Source: Rapana venosa | Lineage: Eukaryota; Mollusca; Gastropoda; Neogastropoda; Muricidae | NCBI GenBank assembly: GCA_028751875.1 | Contig: CM054167.1 | Location: forward strand, 26,354,036-26,418,035 | Reading direction: 5' to 3' | DNA: 64,000 nucleotides | Shown: piece by piece, positions 52,551 to 63,271 of the stretch | Layout of the letters: each line of letters starts with the position of its first letter | Position numbering within the stretch: position 1 is the first letter of the stretch | The notes under the pieces: model-generated | The model's input: the letters and a program-made list of their open reading frames with translations, nothing else | Told to the model about the DNA's origin: nothing | Database searches by the model: none | Position numbers and translations under genes: made by a program

Positions 52551-52663
52551 GTGCAAAACTTTCGGAAGCCTGCCAACAGCAGCTGTTTAACCGCAATGTG
52601 GAGGACGTGGAACGTTGGCTGAACGACATCGAGTCCTCCCTCGTCTCCGAGGATTATGGCAAG
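52551..52663 (+). CDS. SPTAN1: Alpha-spectrin E15: repeat 7, helix A
   Basis: Two bases complete codon 682 (Gly), then residues 683-719 (AKLSEACQQQLFNRNVEDVE, RWLNDIESSLVSEDYGK). It ends helix C of repeat 6 and gives helix A of repeat 7 with its Trp (VERWL). QQ.FNRNVED and SEDYGK match the family. The acceptor, TTTATACAATAG, has no pyrimidine tract and lies in a TGGAATTTATA block of a dispersed repeat. Donor GGCAAG|GTGAGG, phase 0. Confidence 0.95.
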
Positions 52664-53632
52664 GTGAGGGACCAAGTCATGTGACAGGATCGTGTCTTCT
52701 GATTGGTGGATAGTGTCAGCAGAATGAGACCCCCCCAAAAAAAACAACAACAAACAAACCCCAACCCCTTTGTGTTTCATGTCTTGTTTTAAGAAGTGTT
52801 GTTTGTGTTTGAGACTTCAGACATTGTGACAGGCTTGAATTTGTAAATTTGTGTGTTTTGTTCGGTGTCTTTTTCCTGAAGTAAGGAATTTCTGCAAAGA
52901 ACTAACCTTGATGTGTAAAGAATACAGCAAGAAGGATTTGAAATATCGAACTTTCTGCAGTCGTGTCTATTTTTTTTGTTCCTGAATTTCCTTGTGTGCT
53001 TAATCTGTCTTGCGTTTATTGAAAACTGGTTCTTTGTTTGCTGTTCTGTCTTTTTGAGGCCAGCAAGATGTAATCTTTGTTTTCACCCAGGTTCCTCTGG
53101 TTTTTGGTATAAAAAGATTGATTATTGTCCTGTGTTTTGAATGTATTTTACCGTATGATGTTTATCGAACGATGAGCTTTGTTCTTTCTTTTTTGTTTTT
53201 TTGCTTAGATGTTCTACCACTTATGTTTTCATATGTGTATGTTTGTATGTATGTAATTGTTCCCTGCTTTCATTTAATTTGTGTGTGTGATTTGAAATTT
53301 TGGAAATCTGTTACAGTGACACTGTTCTTTGAGCGGTATTGATCCGTTTGTGTTAGTTGATGTTTACTGACGGTCTGATCTTCTGCTGTACAGTGGAATC
53401 CAGTCAGGGAAACGCAGGCATCACAGAACCAATTTTCAAGGAACTCACATTCTATTTTTTTTAGATTCACGGCCTTTGAGTCCTGTAGATCATTTTTCCA
53501 CTTTAGTTGAGTCAGGATCTGTAGAACGTGGTCATTGTGATTGGGAACTTAGGTCATCCAACCATCAAACCAGTGATGACTGCTGTCAACAGATATTCTG
53601 TCAATTTTCAGATGGTCTGTCCGTTGTAATCA
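52664..53632. other. Intron 15, 5' part
   Basis: T-rich, largely unique sequence. No coding frame or known repeat. Confidence 0.55.
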
Positions 53633-53808
53633 TTTATAACACTGTCCCTACGTTAGAGGAGAGAATCCCTCTTTCCCAATACACGTGCACTGTGCAGATT
53701 TGTATATTTTTTACTGTAACCCAGTAGTGGGTGATACGGAAGGAAGGGTTAGTAGATGGTTGGTTACCCTATAGAGGGTTTCCCTGTAGGGAAAAAGTGT
53801 AAGTGATC
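53633..53808 (-). repeat. Inverted copy of the 52.1-kb dispersed repeat
   Basis: Minus strand carries GGTAACCAACCATCTACTAA, GTATCACCCACTACTGGGTT and GTGCACGTGTATTGGG. It lies about 1.2 kb from its tandem + strand copies. Bounds are approximate. Confidence 0.8.
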
Positions 53809-53809
53809 A

Positions 53810-54725
53810 ACAGATTTGATCGAGACTGTTTTGAAATTTCGAAAGAGACAAGAATTTGATATGCATTCTTGCCGCGACTCGGGCGAGCAGTTTTAGGCAA
53901 TGGAATTTTGTGAGTGTAATTGGTTGCAATCTGGATGAAGAGTGTTGAAAAAGTAGAATTCTTTTGATAATTTCTCCATGAAACCTTACACAAAAACCAT
54001 TTTTGCAACTCAGGTCTCTGAGCCATACTTTATTTAAATTTTTTTTTTTAGAATTGTCCATTTTATATTGAAACTACAGTAAGGATGAGCTGTGAAAGGA
54101 TTCCACTGTACATAACTCTCACTGATATTTATTTCAGTGACGCTTTCCTTGGACATTGGTTTTTTTTGTTTGGTTTGGTTGATCTGACTTTGTATACACA
54201 GAAAATTGTCGTTTTAAAGCCCCAAATCCTTGCAGTTATGCTAAAAAAGTTCCTGCAGAATGAGGACCTGATAATCAAGACATGGACATGTGTGCGCTAG
54301 ATCGCAGACTCACAGACACACTTGCACACAACTTTGCATGCGCATCACACGTGTTTATATGTGGTGTCAGATAAGTCTCCTTTTGACTTGATGGCAATAA
54401 AGTTTTCTGATTCGGATTCACACTCCAACACACTGATTTATCATGGTAACAGAAATGCGGAACTGTACTCTTTTGTATTATAGATTTTGTTTTGACTTTT
54501 CTTTTCTCTCTCTATATCTGTCTCTGCTAGCTTCTCCAACGATCAGTAAGTTTGTCTTGTCTGTCGATCTTCTTACGTCTGTCTTGAGTTGTTTGTCTAC
54601 CAGAGCTGTATAGCTTGTGTTCACTGGCTGGCCAGAAGCCAGGTATTGTCGTCTGTCGTGTAAATGCTAGTTGCTTGCCTTCTTGTACTCTGATGGTATT
54701 ATCAGCATGTTATTGCTTGTTATTT
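53810..54725. other. Intron 15, unique A/T-rich stretch
   Basis: No recognised repeat or coding frame. Confidence 0.5.
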
Positions 54726-54930
54726 CTTCTTTCATCGTCTTCAGACAGCAAGAACTTTGTGAACGACGTATTGTGAAAGTGTAATCAGAAGGTATTCTTT
54801 CATTCATCTTCAGATAGCAAGAACTTTGTGAAGGACGTATTGTGACAGTGTAATCAGAAGTTATTCTTTCATTCATCTTCAGATGGCAAGAGCGTTGTGA
54901 ATGACAGATTGTGAAAGTGTAATCAGAGGA
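54726..54930 (+). repeat. Three tandem copies of a 64-65-bp unit
   Basis: Each has ATCTTCAGATAGCAAGAACT, TTGTGAA(C/G)GACGTATTGTGA and GTGTAATCAGAAG. Confidence 0.85.
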
Positions 54931-56090
54931 TTTGTTGATATTTGTTAGAATGAAGGGAAAAAGTGAAACTATATAATATGTGGTCGACATATGGATGTTT
55001 GAAGTATGTGTAGATAAAATGATTTGGAATATCATTAAAGAGAGAAAATGATCGAGAGAAAAAGTGAATACCAATATATATTTGTTAACATAATAAGGAC
55101 ATACTAGCAGTTAAAACCAAATGCAGTGAAAAGACATTCTGCTTCGAATACTACTTTTTTTTCGGGAAAAAGAAAAGCATAAATATGATTGTGCATTGAC
55201 GTAAATTTGTAAAAGTGTGTGTGTTGATTACATAATAACGTTTGAGTTCTGTATGATCTAGTCCTGTATTCGTCAACATCCCCCCTCCCCCCTCTTCTGC
55301 CCCAAATCATTTAGATCATGGTGTTGTACATCATTTGAATTCTAGTCATCTTCCAAAGTTTTAGTTTTGGAGATTATCAGTGTCTCCAATCTATTTTCCA
55401 GCAGATGCCCAAACTTTTTCCTTTTTTTTTGGTCTTATGTATATCACAAGGAAATGAAGAAAATCTGATGGTGAAGTTTTTAGCTTGTTTCTGTTGGTAA
55501 TGAAAGAGCTCACAGTATAAAAAGAATATGTGTGAGCTGATGCTAAACACAGTCACCTTTAATGAGTAGGACATTTCCAGATGCGAGCGTGAGAATAAAT
55601 TAAAATGTGTCCCTTCCCTCCACCATAACTCTTCCAAATAAAAAAGAAAATACTGTTTGCTATTGCTGCAGATTGTCTAGGAGTTGATCTGATCATAATA
55701 ACACTGATAATGGAGTGTATAAACCACAGCTCTGGTACAGACAGACATTTCATCATTACTTTTTTTTTCCAGGTTTTTTTCCCCTTCTTCTTTCTTTTCT
55801 TTTGATAAAAAAAAAGTTGGTTTTTGTTTTGATTTTTCAGAAATATTTATTTATACATTGACACTGCCTGATTTATGGTTTTTTGGTGTTAGATCACACA
55901 TGTGGATGTTCTTTTTTCATTATATTTTCATACTTCAATCATTCAGAAATATTTGTGTTACTACTGTAGGAATATGCTTATGAATACAGCAGACATCAAA
56001 TTGGGGGGGGGGGGGGGATCATTTCTTTGTTTGTTTGAAAGGAAAATTCAAGTGACTCTTGTTTTAGCATTGTTTATTTATTTATTTTAA
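54931..56090. other. Intron 15, unique A/T-rich stretch
   Basis: Short homopolymers and a G run near 56,003-56,016. Nothing else recognised. Confidence 0.5.
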
Positions 56091-56107
56091 TCATTCATTT
56101 ATTTATT

Positions 56108-56325
56108 CTTTCATTTTATTCTTTTATTTCGAAGATAATGGAATAAGTACTCGTGATTTTTTTACATCCAGTCCTTGTGTGTATGCGGTTTTGTACATTT
56201 TTGTCATCTGTTCCTACTGGCAAGCAATGGCCTACTCTTCCGAAAAGCGGAATAGGTTTTAATGTGTGCGTGAGATGTTTGCATGCGCTCACATGGGACC
56301 TCGGTTTATAGTCTCATTTAAAGGA
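56108..56325 (-). mobile_element. SINE family B fragment
   Basis: Minus strand: CCTTTAAATGAGACTATAAA, GTTTGCATGC-like text here altered, CCTATTCCGCTTTTCGGAAG, CCTCGATATAAAAG-like end. Head missing and somewhat diverged. Confidence 0.7.
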
Positions 56326-56329
56326 CAGA

Positions 56330-56840
56330 GTGTGTGTGTGTTTCTATGGACATATGTGAAGCATGTACAAAGTTTGTTAGTTGAAAAGTGTTGTGTGTGG
56401 TATTGTGTGCATCTGTGAGTGTTTGTGTGTGTGTGTGGTATTGTGTGTGTCTGTGAATGTTTGTGTGTGTGTGTGGTATTGTGTGCGTCTGTGAATGTTT
56501 GTGTGTGTATGTTTGTGTGCTCACTGCATGTGTGTACATGTGTGTGCACGGATGCGTGCGTGTATGCGCGTGCATGCATGTGTGCGCGCGCGCGTGCGTG
56601 TCTGTGTGTGTGTCTGTGTTTGTTATGTGTGCATGCACATGTGTTAAGAGCACAAGCATGTACTTGCGTGTGTGCATGCTGTAGTCTGTGTGTGTACGTG
56701 TTTCTGTACATATAGCCAGATTATGGGGTTTGTGGCTGTGGTAAGTTCAAGTTTTTAGCAGCTAGTAAAACAGTAGTGTTACGTTGAATGAAACAGACTT
56801 CTTTTCTTTCTTATGCTACAGAGTCCATTGTTTGTGTGTG

Positions 56841-56903
<63 letters not shown>

Positions 56904-56990
56904 GAGTGAGTGAGAAGAGAGAGAGAGAGAGAGTGAGTGAGAAGAGAGAGAGAAGAGAGAGAGAAAGCTTGTATATTTTGCATGCTTCTG
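56330..56990. repeat. (GT)n- and (GA)n-rich low-complexity stretches
   Basis: Imperfect (GT)n with TCTGTGAATGTTTGTGTGTG units (about 56,395-56,510), a short (CG)n near 56,583, then (GT)n and (GA)n at 56,830-56,968. Confidence 0.85.
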
Positions 56991-57850
56991 GTTTTTGTAA
57001 ATCTGGGGTGTTGGTTGGGTTTTATAGAAAGTTTATGGTTTTTTTTTGGGGGGGGGCAATAATCATGATCTTTTCTATTGAGGCGTGATTAGAATTGAAG
57101 AAATGAATATTTGTTTGCCTGAATAGGAAAAAAAAGTGATTATTGCCTTTTCTCTTTGCTCTGAATCTGATGTACATGGATTTGTCGGTTTGTACATATA
57201 TATTCGGATTTTGCAAGAATTGCACAGTTTTATTCGAAAGTTCAATGTTTTCAGATGTGCATGTACATACTTAAAAAAAAAAAGGTGTACATTGTGGGAG
57301 TGGGTTTCTTTCAAGAATATACATTGTTATGGAGATTTCTGAATTTGCAGCAGAGTTGTTTTTTTCTTTCTTGCCCTGAAGACATTGCTTTTTTTGGTTA
57401 CAGAATTGATTTTTCTTGCTTGATATTTATACCTTCTTTAGAATAATTACTAAGAAACATATTGACTACGACAAGGAAAAAGGTGCATAGAATATGCCTA
57501 ACCTGTCTTGAAATCAGCAATTACAAGGAGAATCGGACCAATTCACATTTTATTAGAAACTTATTAAGTAAATAAATTGATTATATGTTTAACATAGAGA
57601 GGGTTGGTTAAAGAAAACGTTCTTGAGAATGTCTTTGTAAATGGTGTAGATCTGCCTGTTTGGCTATATTTGCCCATATTTGTTTGCATTTTTTTGCACT
57701 GACATAGTCATGTGGCCAGTAATATATATATATATATATATACCCAAATTTGGTGACCAAAACTTGATTTGTGACGTGAAGAAGAAAGTATTTTAAAACT
57801 TGTTCAGTAACTGAACTCTGGATCTGTGTGTGGAAATGACAATCTGCAGC
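56991..57850. other. Intron 15, unique A/T-rich stretch
   Basis: A short (TA)n run near 57,722-57,740. No gene or known repeat. Confidence 0.5.
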
Positions 57851-57851
57851 G

Positions 57852-58190
57852 ATAAACAAAATGAACTTTTATTGGCAGAAATCATAGCGTAAAGAAAATC
57901 AACGTTGATTGGCTAAGATTGCAGTGATAGAGAAAATCAAATCTTATTGGCCGGGATTGCTGGATAAAGATAATTGGCTTTTCTTGGTTGAAATTGCATT
58001 GCTGAAGATAGTCAGCTTTGATTGGCAGTAGTAAAGAAACTCAACTTTTATTGGCTGGCATTGCAGTGATAAAGAAAACCAGCCTTGATTGGCCAAAGTT
58101 GAGACAGTCAACTTTGATTGGCCAGAATTGCAGTGGTAAAGAAAATCAATTTTGATTGGCTGAAATTGAAATTGCAGTGATAGAAAGAAC
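57852..58190 (+). repeat. Minisatellite, about 36-bp unit, with repeated ATTGG motifs
   Basis: Eight or nine copies of AAATTGCAGTGATAAAGAAA, ATCAACTTTGATTGGC with varied length. Almost every unit carries TGATTGGC or TTATTGGC, the reverse complement of a CCAAT box. Confidence 0.85.
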
Positions 58191-58344
58191 CATGCCACAT
58201 TAAAAAAAAATCACCAACACACACACACACACACACACACAGAGGCATGCCTTTGTTTTAGGCTAAGTCTTGCCTTTTTTTCCCCCCTCTCTTTTCTTTA
58301 AAAAGAAAATGTACCCGTTACATAAGCTATTATGGATGAGCATT

Positions 58345-58425
58345 AATGAATGAATGCGCTTTGATTTGTCTGTGCAAGATACAGCGCTATATAAATTCCA
58401 TTTATTATTATTATTATAGAGAGGA
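58345..58425 (+). mobile_element. Family D fragment
   Basis: GCGCTTTGATTTGTCTGTGC, AAGATACAGCGCTATATAAA and TTCCATTTATTATTATTATT, in the orientation with the tail downstream. Confidence 0.7.
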
Positions 58426-58437
58426 TTAGTTAATAGG

Positions 58438-58448
58438 TATACACACAC

Positions 58449-58490
<42 letters not shown>

Positions 58491-58551
58491 ACTCCCCCCC
58501 ATCCCCAATGCACACACACATTTTCAGTAATTTAACTGACTTGTGTGCAGG

Positions 58552-58615
<64 letters not shown>

Positions 58616-58745
58616 TACCACCACCACTACCGCCACACCACATCACATCACATCACACCACACCACACCACACCACACCACACTACACTATCCCCCTTCC
58701 CCATCCACCACTCGCGCGTGCGCACGCTCACACTCACGCGTGCAC

Positions 58746-58770
<25 letters not shown>
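58438..58770. repeat. (CA)n and (CATCA)n/(CACAC)n arrays
   Basis: (CA)n near 58,450-58,485 and 58,553-58,612; a CATCACATCA / CACCACACCA run near 58,635-58,690; more (CA)n near 58,742-58,775. Confidence 0.9.
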
Positions 58771-58776
<6 letters not shown>

Positions 58777-58949
58777 AAGGGAAAAGGACTTGCTTGCCAA
58801 AAGAGAAAGAAATGGGGAAGAGGTAAGCAGTGATTTTACATGAACCTAGTTTGTTATTACTTAGTCAGCAATATGTTCATTTATGTATGTATGTATCTAT
58901 CTATGTATGTATGTATATATGTAGTTATTACATGTTTGTTATTTTTCAG

Positions 58950-59018
58950 GATCTGACAAGTGTCCAGAACATGCAGAAGAAACATGGGATGCTGGAGTCA
59001 GATATCATTGCTCATCAG
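58950..59018 (+). CDS. SPTAN1: Alpha-spectrin E16: repeat 7, helix B start
   Basis: Codes for residues 720-742 (DLTSVQNMQKKHGMLESDII, AHQ). It is the first half of helix B of repeat 7. DLTSVQN.QKKH..LE.D..AHQ matches the alpha-spectrin family closely, and DYGK|DLTSVQ joins E15 correctly. Acceptor TTATTTTTCAG is good; donor CATCAG|GTATTG is weak at +4 to +6. Phase 0 at both ends. It lies 6.3 kb from E15, the longest fully contained intron. Confidence 0.96.
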
Positions 59019-59021
59019 GTA

Positions 59022-59645
59022 TTGTGTGTGTGTGTCATGTGTGTGTTTGTTGTGTGTTTGTTGTGTGTTTGTTGTGTGTGTGTGAGAGAGAGTGTGTGTG
59101 TGTGTGTGTGAGAGAGAGGGAGTGTGTGTGTGAGAGAGAGTGTGTTTGTGTGTGTGAGTGAGAGAGAGTGTGAGTGAGAGAGAGTGTGATGAGAGAGAGA
59201 GTGTGTGTGAGTTAGTGTGTGTGTATGTGTGTCAAAGTCAAAGTCAAACTTTTATTTTCAGATGGTACATTGATGTGTGTGAGCGAGCGAGTGTGCAGCA
59301 TGAGAGAGAGGGTGTGTGTGGTGTGTTGTGTGTGGTGTGGTGTGTGTGTGTGTTGTGTGTTGCGTGTGAGTTAGTGTGTGTTTGAGTTGGTGTGTGTGTG
59401 AGTTAGTGTGTGAGTGTTTGTGTATGGTGTGTGTGAGCGAGCGAGTGTGCAGCATGAGAGAGAGGGTGTGTGTGAATGCATGCATGACAGCGAACGAGCA
59501 TGTTTGTGCGTGCATGCATGGGTGTGTGAATGTGTGAACGTGTGTGTGTTGTGAGTGAGTGACTGAGGGCATGAGTGTGTGTGTGTGTATGTGCACGCAT
59601 ATGCGCGTGTGTACATGTGGGCATGCATGTGTGCACCTGTGCATA
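59022..59645 (+). repeat. (GT)n/(GA)n array with a 157-bp direct duplication
   Basis: GAGCGAGCGAGTGTGCAGCA and TGAGAGAGAGGGTGTGTGTG occur near 59,280 and 59,437. A short GTCAAAGTCAAAGTCAAAC fragment, shared with 25.90 and 59.68 kb, is embedded near 59,231. Confidence 0.85.
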
Positions 59646-59679
59646 CATTTTTTATGTCTGCATGTTACCAGCTTATCAC

Positions 59680-59985
59680 TTTAGTCAAAGTCAAAGTCAA
59701 AAACACTTTAATCATCCCATGAAGGGCAATTACAATACTGACAGACACATCAATACGTATAATTATCCCGAAAGACACAAGAAAAATACATTCCAAATTG
59801 GTTATGAACATTCCAAGACAGCTTCAAAAAAATCTCCTAGCTAAACAAACATTATATTCATCATTACCACCACCATCATCCCAAATCTCGTTACAAAACT
59901 CCGAGATGACCCCCCCCCCCCCCCCCCCCCCCCCCCCACCCCAATACTGCCTCTATGGTCAGCGGGGGGACTATAAACAACAAGC
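59680..59985 (+). mobile_element. Repeat fragment, poly-C run and LINE tail before E17
   Basis: GTCAAAGTCAAAGTCAAAAA with TTTAATCATCCCATGAAGGG begins a dispersed fragment. A C run of about 28 lies near 59,910-59,938, followed by CCAATACTGCCTCTATGGTC and GACTATAAACAACAA, a probable LINE 3' tail. Confidence 0.55.
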
Positions 59986-60037
59986 TAGGAGTGCACGGGG
60001 ATCACAAAACTCACCATTTCCTTTCCCTCCCCGTCAG

Positions 60038-60281
60038 GACCGCATGGAATCGCTCAACTCCCAAGCCACGCTCTTCGCCTCGGGCGACCATTTCGACAAG
60101 GACACGATCGGCAAGAAGGCGGTGGAGGTCAAAGATCGCTACGAGAAGCTCAAGGCCCCTCTGGTGGCCCGCAAGCAGAAGCTGTCTGAGGCCCAGAGCC
60201 TGCACCAGTTTCTGCGGGACGTTGAGGATGAGGAGGACTGGATCAGGGAGAAGGAGCCCATCGCTGCCTCCACCAATAGAG
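60038..60281 (+). CDS. SPTAN1: Alpha-spectrin E17: repeat 7 helices B-C to repeat 8 helix A
   Basis: Codes for residues 743-823 and one base of the next codon (DRMESLNSQATLFASGDHFD, KDTIGKKAVEVKDRYEKLKA, PLVARKQKLSEAQSLHQFLR, DVEDEEDWIREKEPIAASTN). It completes repeat 7 and gives helix A of repeat 8 with its Trp. DVEDEE.WIREKEPIAASTNRG is almost invariant in alpha-spectrins. Acceptor CCCTCCCCGTCAG, donor AATAGAG|GTGAGT, phase 1. This is the last exon in the window; the following exon should begin by completing Gly and continue KDLIGVQ-like, but is not seen before 64,000. The exon's last 60-odd bases and donor are repeated about 25 times downstream. Confidence 0.97.
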
Positions 60282-63262
60282 GTGAGTAGTGTGGTGTGGT
60301 GGTGTGGGGTGGGGTGGCGTTTGGAAATGTTGGAAGAAAAGGGATGAGTCAGTTAGTTACTAGGAGGATTGGATCAGGGAGAAGGAGCCCATCGCTGCCT
60401 CCACCAATAGAGGTGAGTGTGGTGGTGGTGTGGTGGTGTGTGGTGGCATTTGGAAATGTTGAAGGAAAAGGGATAAGTCAGTTAGTTACTAGGAGGATTG
60501 GATCATGGAGCTCTTCGCTGCTTCCACCAATAGAGGTGAGTGTGGTGGTGTGGGGTGGCGTTTGGAAATGTTGAAAGAAAAGGGACAAGTCAGTTTCTAG
60601 GAGGATTGGATCATGGAGAAGGAGCCCATTGCTGCCTCCACCAATAGAGGTGAGTGTGGTGGTGGTGTGGTGGTGTGTGGTGGCATTTGGAAATGTTGAA
60701 GGAAAAGGGATAAGTCAGTTTTTTACCAGAAGGATTGGATCATGGAGAAGGAGCCCATTGCTGCCTCCACCAATAGAGGTGAGTAGTGTGGTGATGTGGT
60801 GGTGTGGGGTGACGTTTGGAAATGTTGAAAGAAAAGGGATAAGTCAGTTTGTTACTAGGAGGATTGGATCATGGAGAAGGAGCCCATCGCTGCCTCCACC
60901 AATAGAGGTGAGTAGTGTGGTGTGGTGGTGTGGGGTGACGTTTGGAAATGTTGGAAGAAAAGGAATGAGTTAACAGGAGGACTGGATCAGGTAGAAGGAG
61001 CCCATTGCTGCCTCCACCAATAGGGGTGAGTGTAGTGGTGTGAGGTGGAGTTTGGAAATGTTGAAAGAAAAGGGATGAGTCAGTTAGTTACTAGGAGGAT
61101 TGGATCATGGAGAAGGAGCCCATTGCTGTTTCCACCAATAGAGGTGAGTGTGGTGGTGGTGTGGGGTGGCGTTTGGAAATGTTGGAAGAAAAGGAATAAG
61201 TTAACAGGGGGATTTTATCAGGGAGAAAGAGCCCATCGCTGCCTCCACCAATAGAGGTGAGTGTGGTGGTGTGGTGTGGGGTGGTGTTTGGAAATGTTGA
61301 AAGAAAAGGAATAAGTTAACAGGAGGACTGGATCAGGGAGAAGGAGCCCATCGCTGCTTCCACCAATAGAGGTGAGTGTGGTGGTGTGGGGTGGAGTTTG
61401 GAAATGTTGAAAGAAAAGGAATAAGTTAACAGGAGGACTGGATCAGGGAGAAAGAGCCCATCGCTGCCTCCACCAATAGAGGTGAGTGTGGTGGTGTGGG
61501 GTGGAGTTTGGAAATGTTGAAAGAAAAGGAATGAGTCAGTTAGTTACTAGGAGGACTGGATCATGGAGAAGGAGCCCATCGCTGCTTCCACCAATAGAGG
61601 TGAGTACAGTTCTGGGGTGACGTTTGGAAATGTTGGAAGAAAAGGAATAAGTTAATAGGGGGATTTTATCAGGGAGAAAGAGCCCATCGCTGCTGCCACC
61701 AATAGGGGTGAGCGGGGTGGTGTGGGGTGACGTTTGGAAATGTTGGAAGAAAAGGGATGAGTCAGTTACTAGGAGGACTGGATCATGGAGAAGGAGCCCA
61801 TTGCTGCTTCCACCAACAGAGGTGAGTGTGGTGGTGGTGCTGAGGTGATGTTTGGAAATGTTGGAAGAAAAGGAATAAGTTAACAGGGAGAAAGAGCCCA
61901 TCGCTGCTGCCACTAATAGAGGTAAGTATGGTGGTGTGGGGTGGCGTTTGGAAATGTTGGAAGAAAAGGAATAAGTTAACAGGGGGATTTTATCAGGGAG
62001 AAGGAGCCCATCGCTGCTTCCACCAATAGAGGTGAGTGTGGTGGTGGTGTGGTGATGTTTGGAAATGTTGGAAGAAAAGGAATGAGTTAACAGGGGGACT
62101 GGATCAGGGAGAAAGAGCCCATCGCTGCCTCCACCAATAGAGGTGAGTAGTGTGGTGTGGTGGTGATGTTTGGACATGTTGAAAGAAAAGGATTAAGTTA
62201 ACAGGAGGACTGGATCAGGGAGAAGGAGCCCATCGCTGCCTCCACCAATAGAGGTGAGTGTGGTGGTGTGGGGAGGAGTTTGGAAATGTAGAAAGAAAAG
62301 GATTAAGTTAACAGGGGGACTGGATCAGGGAGAAAGAGCCCATCGCTGCCTCCACCAATAGAGGTGAGTAGTGTGGTGTGGTGGTGATGTTTGGACATGT
62401 TGAAAGAAAAGGATTAAGTTAACAGGAGGACTGGATCAGGGAGAAGGAGCCCATCGCTGCCTCCACCAATAGAGGTGAGTAGTGTGGTGTGGTGTGGGGT
62501 GATGTTTGGAAATGTTGGAAGAAAAGGGATGAGTTAACAGGGGGATTTTATCAGGGAGAAGGAGCCCATCGCTGCTTCCACCAATAGAGGTAAGTGTGGT
62601 GGTGTGGGGTGGAGTTTGGAAATGTTGGAAGAAAAGGGACGAGTCGGTTAGTTACTAGGAGGACTGGATGAGGGAGAAGGAGCCCATCGCTGCTTCCACC
62701 AGTAGAGGTAAGTGTGTTGTGCTAGGGTGACGTTTGGAAATGTTGGAAGAAAAGGGACGAGTCAGCTGATTGCAGAATGATTGGATCAGGGAGCTCATTG
62801 CTGCTTCCACCAACAGAGGTAAATGTGGTGGGGTGACGTTTGGAAATTTGGAAAAAAAGGAATAAGTTAACAGGAGGATTTTATCAGGGAGAAAGAGCCC
62901 ATAGCTGCTGCCACCAATAGAGGTGAGTGTGGTGTGGTGGTGTGGGGTGACGTTTGGAAATGTTGGAAGAAAAGGAATAAGTTAACAGGGGGACTGGATG
63001 AAGGAGAAGGAGCCCATTGCTGCTTCCACGAATAGAGGTGAGTGTGGTTGTGTGAGGTGGAGTTTGGAAATGTTGAAAGAAAAGGAATGAGTCAGTTAGT
63101 TACTAGGAGGATTGGATCATGGAGAGAGGAGCCCATTGTTGCTTCCACCAATAGAGGTGAGTGTGGTGTGCTGAGGTGTGGCGTTTGGAAATGTAGAAAG
63201 AAAAGGGATGAGTCAGTTAGTTACTAGTGTGGGGTGATGTTTGGAATGTTGAAAGAAAAGGG
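60282..63262 (+). repeat. Minisatellite of the E17 end plus donor, about 25 copies
   Basis: Unit about 105-130 bp: GGAGGACTGGATCAGGGAGA, AGGAGCCCATCGCTGCCTCC, ACCAATAGAGGTGAGTGTGG, then GTGGCGTTTGGAAATGTTG and AAAGAAAAGGAATAAGTTAA. The first 60 or so bases are exon E17 sequence from the EEDWIREKEPIAASTNRG part, then the donor and about 50 bases of intron. Nearly every copy keeps AGAG|GTGAGT or AGAG|GTAAGT. Changes are mostly substitutions (GACTGG to GATTGG or GATTTTA; CAGGGAG to CATGGAG). Confidence 0.96.
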
Positions 63263-63271
63263 ATGAGTCAG

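Noticed and set aside
60282..63262. Multiple alternative coding exons for repeat 8
   Set aside because: Each unit has only the last 60 or so exon bases, a 49-nt pseudo-exon would break the frame, and intron stops lie between units.
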